Positions 46,048-55,399 of a DNA stretch of 64,000 bases are shown in pieces. The DNA comes from Humulus lupulus (Eukaryota; Streptophyta; Magnoliopsida; Rosales; Cannabaceae). The stretch lies in assembly GCF_963169125.1 (NCBI RefSeq), contig NC_084794.1, forward strand, positions 153,150,858-153,214,857, written 5' to 3'. How positions within the stretch are numbered: position 1 is the first letter of the stretch; each line of letters starts with the position of its first letter. The notes beneath the pieces were generated by a model. It saw only the letters and a program-made list of their open reading frames with translations, was not told the origin of the DNA and did no database searches. A program made the position numbers and the translations under genes.

Positions 46048-48405
46048 ATGGTCATGGTGACCACTCGAAGGAATGCTCTAGAAGATACTGCCCATCACAT
46101 CGCAGTTGAGGGAGGAGAAACCAATCACATGTCGCCGCATGACCACTTTGATGCGGTGGAGGACTACGACGAAAATGCCGAATACGATGGCATGGATGAC
46201 AGGGGCAACGATGAATACTATGAAGATGAATACCCTCATCCCATGGACATGGAGGAGAAACCAAATTGGTGGTGCTCCGTGACCAGGTGGCCACTCAACA
46301 GTAGAAAATCGACACCTAATAGGGTAATATTGTCGCCCTGCAAGAGATGGTTAATGCTGTGAGGGCTACATAGCATCCCAAGGGCTGCGAGTGGACCCCT
46401 ATGGCGAAGTACCATCTAGGAAACCAACTGGTGTGCCTCCTGTGCCCCTAGCTGGAATGCCATTTGTCACTCCAGCCGGTGTGCCTCCCGAGCACTCGGC
46501 TAGGTTGCCGCGAGATCCGCCAGCTGGTGTGCTCCCGTGCACCCAACTAGAGATGGAACCACACCTATGCCACAGGATCATGGCAAGGGTAAGGTTGATG
46601 ATAACCCTTCTCCAAAACGCAAAGAAGGAACGTCCGAACCCCAAAGACAACCAGGTCCCAAGGCCAACTAGCATAGGTGAAGGCCTATGAGCCTGAGGAC
46701 GTTGCCAAGCCACCAGAGCCTATGGAGCCCAAGGCGTTTCACCAAGGCGTGCCAATACAAATCATGAGAGTCCTGGAGGTGGTGCCCCCCAGGCACCTCA
46801 CCATCCCCGCATGAAAAATGGCCGAGAGGGCAGCATGCAAAATTTCCCTGTCGGTGGAAAGCGCAACCTCAGCATCTCAGTTAACAATGAGAATGTTGAG
46901 TCCAACGGGGAAATAAAGGTGGCTCATCCCAAGGACTATGGCGCATTCCGAGTCCAAGCTAACCTGTGGGACAACCTTAATGCTCATTGGTGCAATAGGA
47001 TCCACTGGCACAAGCACGCCAAGAAAGGTCCATTAGACCTCAGGGACAATCTCAACGACCGAAGGAGAGATAACTCGGTGCAGAGTGTCAACCAAGGCCA
47101 TGACCCACTTCGCGCAAAATTAGAGAGCCTAAAGAAGATCATGCTCAGAATGGCCTAACCACAAGGCCACGACTCCGACTCGGAGGACGAAGATGGGGAG
47201 TCGTACGCTCCTCATATAGTGGAAGTCACTTTGTCATTATACTTCAAGATGTCGACCATCCAGTCTTATGATGGTGGCTCGGACCCCACCGACCACCTCT
47301 CAAAGTTTAACAGGCTGATGTTGGTGCACTGCGTCTCTGACGATGCTAAGTGTCATGTGTTCCCGATAACTCTAACGGGACCAGCAGACGAGTGGTTCAA
47401 GAAACATCGGTCGGGATCCATTAAGTCGTATCACTAACTGTCGTTTTCCTTCTGAAGATAGTTTATAACAACTCAAAAGGTAAGCTTCGAGGTCAATGCA
47501 TTGGCCAACATAAAGCAAGGACCATTCGAGACCCTCAAGGAATATATCAAAAACTTCAAAGAGAAAGCTACGAGGACCAAGAAGATCGAAGATGGCCAGC
47601 AACTGATGACATTGCAGGCCGACATCCACGCGGGGTCCCCGTTGTGGATGACCTCCAGTGGAGAGGATGTTGATGGCTCGACAACTTCATCCATCGAGCA
47701 CAAGAGTATATCAGCTGGGAGGATGCCTAGATCGGAGCGTTTGAGGGGCCCATCAACTTTCATGCTCCGACAACGCCTAGCCCCGTTGATTCGAGGATCC
47801 AGTATCTGCCTTACGCTCCTGTCCAACCAAGTTTGGGGGGAGTCCTGTCCAGTCCGAGTGTCCCGCCAACTGGTTTTAGTGCCATGTCGACTACTAGTTT
47901 CAGTGCGGCTCCGACGAGAAACAGAGCGGCACCCACTGGGTACAGTGATTTTCAGCCTACATTCATTACTGGAGTTGCTACTCCATCCTAGTCTTCCACC
48001 CCCACTCGGACCCCCAGCAACAATAGACACGGGGGCAAGGGCAAGGGCAAAGGCAAGGGCCAAAATCCCAAGGGAAATGTGACCACACAGGCTGAGTAGG
48101 GAGCTACCCTTGGCGAGAAGTATGTCTCACAGTACTTTGTATACACTGACTTGATAGACTCCCATGAGAATATCTTTGTGGCTACGAAACAACATGTTCA
48201 TTACCGGAAGCCACAACCAATCTGGATGGACAGGGAAAGGTGAGATCCCGACAAGCTTTGTCGTTTTCATAACGATATAGGGCACTGCACCAATGAGTGT
48301 CGCTAGCTCAAGGATGAGATCGAGAACCTCATCAAGTTGGGGCACCTCCACTAATATGCTCAGAGCGGGCCTTGCCAACCTCTGATCCCTGCAGCAGGAA
48401 TACCT
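46048..48405 (+). pseudogene. Gag of the Tat element
   Basis: Begins at an ATG after the leader (MVMVTTRRNALEDTAHH) with an acidic N-terminus. The capsid domain is at 47219-47650: MSTIQSYDGGSDPTDHLSKF, then FPITLTGPADEWFKKHRSGS and, after a shift, KQGPFETLKEYIKNFKEKAT. A zinc-knuckle-like CRFHNDIGHCTNEC is at 48259-48300, followed by TAG (48304-48306) where the family has Gln. The frame is broken in several places. It would form the particle shell and bind RNA. The region 46390-46810 is Pro-rich and not conserved. Confidence 0.78.
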
Positions 48406-49113
48406 GTGCAACCTGTTGCTCCTATATCTCCGAGCCCGGTGCCTATAGCTCCATCGCAACCGGTAGTAAACATGCCCCCTCTGGTGAACGACAGAGTAGG
48501 GACCATGTCAAGAGGACCCCACTTGGTGAGCATTTCTAGAGGCTCACAGAACAGGTATGTGCAGGCCTTAACACACGATGATGAGGTGTTGGCCTTGGCT
48601 CAACTGACAGCCCAGATGTCGCGGATGACTGACCAAGTTATAACATTCTTCAAGGACAATGCTCGAAGAGTTCACTTCCCGCACCACGAACCTTTAGTGA
48701 TTGAGATCCAGGTGTCCAAAAAGATGGTGGCTAGGATCCTGGTAGACAATGGGAGTTCAGTGAATCTCCTATTTAAGTCCACTTTCGAAAAGATCGGGCT
48801 GACCACAAGCGACCTGTCCTTGAGCACCTCGACTCTTTACGGATTCTCAGGAGAGGGTCTCATGTAATTGGGCCAAATCAAGTTATTTGTGACACTGAGG
48901 GAAGAGCCTTGCCAGGGCTTCAAGTATTGCACTTTCATGGTGATGGACTGTTCCTCTGCGTGTAACCCCATTTTAGGGTTTTCGACCTTGGTGGAATTCA
49001 GAGTCGTTGCCTCAATTCAGCATCTGTGCTTGAAATTTCCCATGGAGTCAGGAATTTGTACTTTCCGAGGAGACTATAACAAGGCGAGGACATGCTATAA
49101 TATCTCCCTCTGA
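48406..49113 (+). pseudogene. Aspartic protease region of the Tat element
   Basis: HFPHHEPLVIEIQVSKKMVA leads into RILVDNGSSVNLLFKSTFEK (near 48745), the Tat-type active site (D-N-G-S-S). A TAA at 48865-48867 follows GFSGEGLM. The frame then continues as GQIKLFVTLREEPC and a second conserved strand (about 48871-49110). It would cut the polyprotein. Confidence 0.8.
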
Positions 49114-49279
49114 CAACCATTAATGGTAGTCGAGATAAGGGACCACAAGCAGTTTCCTCCTGAGAGTGCGGAAATGATAGCGGTTCTAGCTGAAGAGGTA
49201 GATGAGCTAGACCCACGGGTGCAAGAAGAGAGGGCAATAGAGCCTATGGAGGAAGTCAAGGAGGTGGCTCTTGACGCGG

Positions 49280-50640
49280 CCACTCCTGATAGGAGAACCA
49301 AGATTTGAAAAACTCTTGAGGAGAAAGTTCGAAACTCACTCCTAGCCTTCCTCAGAGAGAACCAGGATGTCTTCGCCTGGTCTCATTCCGACATTACAGG
49401 CATTGACCCAAATATCATTTGCCATGCCTTGAATTTCGATCCAAACGTAGCTCCAATCCAACAAAAGTGGAGGTGGACAAATTGATTACGAACGGTTTCA
49501 TCCAGAGTACATATTATCCCAAATGGGTAACCAATCCAGCCTTCATGCCTAAGCCAAATAGTACCTGGAGGACTTGCATAGACTTCTTCGACTTGAATAA
49601 GGCATGCCCTAAGGACTGCTTCCCACTGCTGAAGATCGATCAAACGGTTGATGCCACCTCTGGGTATGAACTTTTGTCCTACATGAACGCGTACTCGGGG
49701 TATAACTAGATTTCCATGCATATCGCAGACCCAGAGCACACCAGATTCTGAACGGACAAGGGAGTTTATTGCTATAAGGTGATGCCCTTCGGGCAAAAGA
49801 ATGTTGGGGCCACCTACCAAAGGATTGTAAACTAAATGTTCAAGGAACATTTGGGATGAAATATGGAGGTGTATGTGGAAAACATGTTGGTGAAGTCCCG
49901 AACGGCCCTCGACCACATGAGGGACCTCACAGAGGTGTTCTCGGTGCTTCTCAAGTTTGTAATGAAGTTAAATCCCCAAAAGTTCACATTTGGCGCCGCC
50001 TCGGGGAAATTCCTAGGCTTCATCGTTAGTGCTCGGGGAATAGAGGAAAACCCCAAAATGATTAAAGCCCTGATTGACATGCCATCCCCACGAAGGGATA
50101 AGGATGTCCAGAGCCTCACTGGGAGGATCGCTACTCTGAGTTGTTTTGTCTCCAAGGCGACAGACAAGTGCATCCTGTTCTTTAACATCCTCCGAGGAGG
50201 ACAGAGGTTTTAATGGACAGAGGAATGTGAGCAGGCATTCCAAAAACTAACAGATCATATGGAAAACCCTTCTATCCTATCAAAACCCGTGGACAAGGAA
50301 CCCTTCTTACTATACATGGCTATCTTTGAAAATGCCATCAGTGCTACCTTAGTCCGTGAGGAGTCCATGTCCGGCATCCCGTGTACTATGTGAGCTAAAT
50401 GCTCCTCAGAGCAGAGACTAGGTACTCGCTCATGGAGAAGTTGACCTTCTGCCTGATCGTAGTATCTTGGAAGCTAACACTCTACTTCCAGGTGCATCCC
50501 ATAAGGATTCTCATGAACCACCCCTTGCGGCAGATCCTACAAAAATTGGAGTCGTTTGGGAGACTCCTGAAGTGGGTTGTTGAACTCAGTCAGTTTGACA
50601 TCACTTATCTCCCAAGGATGGCCATAAAGGGGTAGGCACT
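49280..50640 (+). pseudogene. Reverse transcriptase and first RNase H of the Tat element
   Basis: RT pieces: VDKLITNGFIQSTYYPKWV, FMPKPNSTWRTCIDFFDLNK, then YSGYN and TAG (49707-49709), and KFTFGAASGKFLGFIVSARG (about 49980-50040). The catalytic box reads VYVENMLVKS (49868-49900); both Asp of the usual YVDD are changed, so the enzyme is dead. RNase H follows (SLMEKLTFCLIVVSWKL, then HPLRQILQKLES) and ends at a TAG (50633-50635) just before ALADF. It lies between the protease and the second RNase H. Confidence 0.83.
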
Positions 50641-50683
50641 GGCAGATTTCATCATCGAGTGCACGAGAAATCATGAGGGACCT

Positions 50684-51160
50684 GTGGACACCCTGATAGA
50701 AGGGCCCACGTGGAAGTTGTATGTCAATGGGTCGTCAAATGAAAATGGGGTTGAGGTAGGTCTCAATTTAGTGTCCCCCAAAGGACACAGGGTCCACAAT
50801 GCCCGAAGATTTGGATTCGATGCCTCTAACAATGAAGCAAAGTATGAGGCACTGATCACTGAGCTTCGAGTTGCGCTCGAGCTTAAGCCTGAGGGCCTCG
50901 AGGTTTTCAGTGACTCACAAGTAGTAGTTAATCAGGTATTGGGGGAGTACTAGGCCAGAGGAACAAAAATGGTCGCTTACCTAGCAAAGGCCCAAGAGAT
51001 GCTGCATGTCTTCAGAAAATTCATAATTTGACAAGTATCGAGGGAACAGAACTCGAAGCTGGAAACCACCAAGGACAATGAATTGATCAATGTAGTCCCC
51101 ATCGACTACTTGTCTTCTCCAAGCATCTCAACACCCGAGGAAGTGGAGGCAATCCAGCCC
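50684..51160 (+). pseudogene. Second (archaeal-type) RNase H of the Tat element
   Basis: WKLYVNGSSNENGVEVGLNL, then FGFDASNNEAKYEALITELR and FSDSQVVVNQVLGEY, ending at TAG (50951-50953) and continuing in frame as ARGTKMVAYLAKAQEM. A second RNase H between the RT-linked one and integrase is a hallmark of Tat-lineage elements. The first catalytic Asp (family: V-D-G-S-S-N) is Asn here; the Glu (NNEAKYEA) and the later Asp (SDSQ) remain. Confidence 0.83.
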
Positions 51161-51339
51161 TAGGACGGGTGGATGGAACCCATAATCAAATATCTAGTCT
51201 TAGGGGAGTTGCCACAAGACAAAAAAGTAGCTCAGAAGCTACTCTACCAGGCACCCCAGTACATATCATGGACGACAAATTGTACAGGTGGGGATATTCA
51301 TTGCCTCTGTGACGGTGCGTGTCCAAGCAAGAAGCCAGC

Positions 51340-52327
51340 ATGATAATCTAGAAAGTGCATGGGGGCTTTTGTAGGGACCACGCCGGGGGGCAAAGCCTCA
51401 CCAAGAAAATCTTGAGGTAGGGATACTTTTTTCCCACCATGAACGGAGATGCGATGTACTATGTAAAGAAATGTGCAAGTTCCAACTTTTTCCTAACATA
51501 CCTCGAGCTCCTCCGAATGAGCTCACTCAGATGACGAGTCGTTGGCCTTTCGTGGTATGGGGTATTGACCTTATTGGGTCACTTCCCACGGGAAAAGGAG
51601 GAGTAAAGTATGCGATAGTGGTGGTCGATAACTTCATGAAGTGGGTTGAGGTCGAGCCACTCGCTGCTATCACTTCTAAAAAGGCTCTAGATTTCGTCAT
51701 CAAGAACATTGTTTACTGCTATGGGCTCCCAAGGAAGATAGTCTCCAACAACGATCTGCAGTTTGACAGCGAGGTGTTCACAGACTTCTGCCAAAGACAT
51801 GAAGTCATGAAAAGCTTTTCTTCCATCGCCCACCCACATGCAAATGGGCAAGTGGAAGCAGTCAACAAGACTCTCAAAGCCACCTTAAAGAAAAAGGTTG
51901 AGCAGGCAAAAGGCGCTTGGCCCGAGGAGATGCCTAGGGCATTGTGTAGCTACCCCACCACTGCCAAGACCTCTACTGGCCACTCGTCATTCTTAATGGA
52001 CTATAGGTATGAGGCCATGCTCCCAGTTAAGGCAGCAATCTCCACGCACCGATGGGACATGTATGACTTGCCAAAAACCACTCTTTACTCAGATAATCCC
52101 TATACCTCGTGGAGGAACTCCATGAAGCTTCTCAGCTTCAGGTAGTGTCCTACCAACATAAGGTAGCCATTTATTTCAAATCTAAAGTGAAGGATAGAAA
52201 GTTTGGGGTCGGAGATTTGGTGTTGCGAAGAGTTTTCTTAGCCACCCGAGACCCCGGTGTAGAAGTGATGGAACCTAACTGGAAAGACCTATTCCAAGTC
52301 GAGAGCATTGTATGTCCGGGGCCGTAA
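51340..52327 (+). pseudogene. Integrase of the Tat element
   Basis: Zinc region at about 51350-51485: HGGFCRDHAGGQSLTKK, TAG (51418-51420), then YYVKKCASSN; the last Cys of the HHCC set is missing. The core is in another frame at 51471-52145: WGIDLIGSLPTGKGGVKYA (first Asp present), IVSNNDLQFDSEVF (second Asp changed to Asn, the usual form being S-D-N), and HANGQVEAVNKTLKATLKKK (Glu present). The C-terminal part starts at 52109 and ends at a TAA near 52325 before the end of the domain. It cannot be active. Confidence 0.83.
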
Positions 52328-53224
52328 AAATTGGCCCGAATAAGTGGGGAGTTAATACCCCACGCCTGGAATGCTGAGCATCTTTGCCGGTATTACCAGT
52401 AATATGAGCAGTGAACCTTGTTACTTTTTTGTAATCTCCCTTGTAGCCTCCGGGCACATTTAATGGAAACCGTGTATATAAAATATGGTAAAAAATAAAT
52501 TTGTTTATCTGCTTATATTTTTTGGTTTCCTTTATTCTGTTACTACTATGTATAAGAGCACCCGCTTGTTGGCCTGAACAAGTGAACGCAGACTAGTCTC
52601 CGATCACTTGGGGGGCATGGAGTTGGGGCAGCTTCATGCCTCGAGTGGAGCAACCTAGGAAACGAAGCTTTTCAAATGGAGTAAACCTAGTGTTGCCACT
52701 CTGAGAATAGAAAAATTGGAGATCTGGCGTTGCGAATAGTCTTCTTAGCCACCCGAGACCCTGGTGCAGGAGTGATGGGACCTAACTTGGAAGGCCCATA
52801 CCAAGTTGAGAGCGCTGTATGTTTGGGGACGTATAAATTGGCCTACCTAAGTAGGGAGTTAATACCCCACGCCTGGAATGTCGAGCATCTTTGCCGGTAT
52901 TACCAGTAACATTAGTTGTGAACCTTGTTAATTTTTTGTAATATCCTTTGTAGCCTCTGGGCACATTTAATGGAAACTGTGTATATAAAACACTGTAAAA
53001 AAAGGAATTTTTTTGTCTGCTTATATTTTTTGGTTTCCTTTATTGTGTTACTACTATGTATAAGAGCACCCGCTCACTTGCCTGAACAAGTTAACGCAGA
53101 CTAGTCTCCGATCACTTGGGGGGCATGGATTTAGGGTAGCTTCATGCCTTGAGTGGAACAACATAGGAAACTAAGCTTTTCAAGTAGAGTAAGCCTAGTG
53201 TCACCACCCCGAGAATAGAAAAAC
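52211..53224 (+). repeat. 507-bp tandem duplication covering the integrase C-terminus
   Basis: GGAGATTTGGTGTTGCGAAG at 52211 recurs as GGAGATCTGGCGTTGCGAAT at 52718. The copies stay aligned to about 53224 through ACCTTGTTA, GCCTCYGGGCACATTTAATG and GACTAGTCTCCGATCACTTG. The second copy retains a clean integrase tail (LEGPYQVESAVCLGTYKLAY to HLCRYYQ and TAA near 52909), while the first has lost it. Confidence 0.85.
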
Positions 53225-53299
53225 CTAGGAAACTAGTGGAGTCTGGCTTAAGAGACTAAGCTTGTTCCAAGTAGAGTAGGGTTTAGCGTCTAGAAACTA

Positions 53300-55350
53300 G
53301 ACAAAGAATCTTAGTAGCGCGAGTATCGACGTTCATCACCTTCCGTGGACATTGCGTCTAAGGAGCTCTGATCAAGTCCTTTAATCTCAAGATGCGAATG
53401 GAAGACCGAGTACTCTGTACTTGGTCCCGGGGCATACTTGGGACACCTCCCGTGAACATTGTGCCCGAGGAGTTATGCCTAAGTCGTCCATATGCCTCAA
53501 ACATTATAGCATTGGCAAGTCCATGGCATGGGGAGCTTGGCTAGTCGACGAGTGAAGCACCTCTAGTGTCATGGAATCCCATAGCTAAATGGCATGACAA
53601 AAACGCAGTTCTGAAAAGATCCAAGTTATGCAAGGTTGGATTTAGCATATTCTCTTGAGGACAATGCGCGCCTGGGGAGTAGTTAACAAATCCCAATCCT
53701 CGAGATGTGAACGGAAGCCCGAGTCGTCGGTACTTGGGCACTAGTAGAAGTCGCCTGATTTGAGTAGAATGCTCTGCAAATATGGACTGAGGTTTCCTCC
53801 CGAGGACACCATGCTCGAGGAGCAGTGACTCAGTCCTATGATCTGGAGATGCGAATAAAGGCCCGAGTCGTTGGAACTCGGGGCCAGACCTCGAGCGCTT
53901 AAAATCTAGTCACGATAGACTAGGGGTGTTCATTGGATCATATCCAATGGATTTAAGCCCATCTTATCCAATCCAATTATTCATTGGATGATGGATTTTT
54001 ACAACCGACCTAATCCAATTGAATTGAGTCAACCGATCTGATACAATGGATAATTTGATTGGATCGGTTCCATTCATTGGATGCATCCCCTGGTTATTTA
54101 TTGGATCGGATCCATCCAATAATTTACAGTCTTTTTAAATTTAATTTTCATGTATATTTCAATTATAAAACACACAAATTACTCATCCAAATGAAAACAC
54201 TATTTAGCTCTAATAATTTAAAAACATACAACACAAATTCATCTAAATTAGAAGCATATATGTAATTGGATGATTGTTGGATCGGTTCGGTACGATTTTA
54301 TTGGATGTTGGACTCCGATCCAACAACCAACCGATCCAATTTGGATTTTCAAAAATTGCATCAGATTTGATCCAATAGTAATTGGATATCCAATTTTTGG
54401 AGGTCGGTTGTAATTGGATCGATCGGTTGTAATTGGGTTGGATATATTCTGCACACCCCTATGATAGACATAGTCAAAGGGTGTGAGCTCAACCTCCTAG
54501 GCCTGGGATAATGAGTCACGACTTCCAAACGATTAGGGCTCGAGCTGTGTACTCGGGGTAAAATAAAAAATCCCAAGTTGGCCAGCCGGTTACCACGTCC
54601 CCAGGGGCAAATAGCTTAGTGTGAATGACCCCCTAAAGGCCCGAGTCATCGGGACTGAGAAGCACGGGGTGACATTAAAGTTACTTTCGAGGACATTGAG
54701 CCTGGAAGCCAACACTAAATCTTGTAAGTGTCGAGCACTAAGGAAGAACACTACGGTATAGGTGCTCCTAAAGCCTGAGTTGTTGGAACTCGGGGGTGTA
54801 GGATAGTCAAGTGAATGCCCTCACTTGACATCGCGTCAAAGTTACTCTTATCACCTTGATACTAAGATGAAACATTAGATGTGAAAGTACCACAGGCAGG
54901 CCCCGTTCTAAGTCGCTGGAACTCAGGGACGTATGGCCGCATTGAGTAATCACTTAACCTAGCGTTAAAGTTACTCTCGAGGACCGTGAGCCTATAGAGC
55001 AACACTAAAAACATACAAATTTCGTAAGTACTAAGAGAAGTCGTTAAAAGCGTGAGTCTTCAAGACTCGAGCACAAGACCCGATTCGACATCTTGGGACT
55101 CTCACGAGTATAGTAGGTTGAGTTAGCCAAATCTATGTTGCATATTTGTTAAAGGTTAAATTCAGACAATAATGATGCAATCATGGCAGTAAAGTAGTGT
55201 AGGTTTCATAAGTTTAAATGGAAAATAGTTACAACAATGCTTGGGGGCTTGAGCGTTTATTGTCTATACCCCAATAAACTATGGCACGCAGGCCTACTTA
55301 GCTAAAAAAAATTATACAGGACAAAATTACTAAGGCCCTAGGTCTGAGGG
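53300..55350 (+). repeat. Tat 3' spacer: degenerate 130-150-bp modules with hairpins
   Basis: Repeated pattern of GAGGACAnnGnGCCnGAGGAG, then AGATGCGAATnnA, then an inverted repeat of CCCGAGT...ACTCGGG type. Hairpins: 53404-53426 (10-bp stem GACCGAGTAC), 53717-53739 (8-bp stem), 53862-53882 (7-bp), 54774-54794 (7-bp) and 55054-55068 (5-bp). It has no reading frame and is interrupted by the MITE at 53921-54461. Confidence 0.65.
53921..54461. mobile_element. hAT-type MITE (541 bp)
   Basis: Starts TAGGGGTGTTCATTGGATC and ends GCACACCCCTA. Flanks are CGATAGAC (53913-53920) and TGATAGAC (54462-54469), an 8-bp duplication with one difference. The interior repeats ATTGGATCGGAT-type phrases. The TAGGGGTG end with an 8-bp duplication is typical of hAT MITEs. 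Confidence 0.85.
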
Positions 55351-55399
55351 GACCTCCGCCACCATCTCGATCATGGGATCGGCTTAAGGAATGCGACCC

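Noticed and set aside
46399..46713. Gly/Thr-rich antisense frame over the Tat gag region
   Set aside because: It mirrors the Pro-rich linker of gag and has no independent support.
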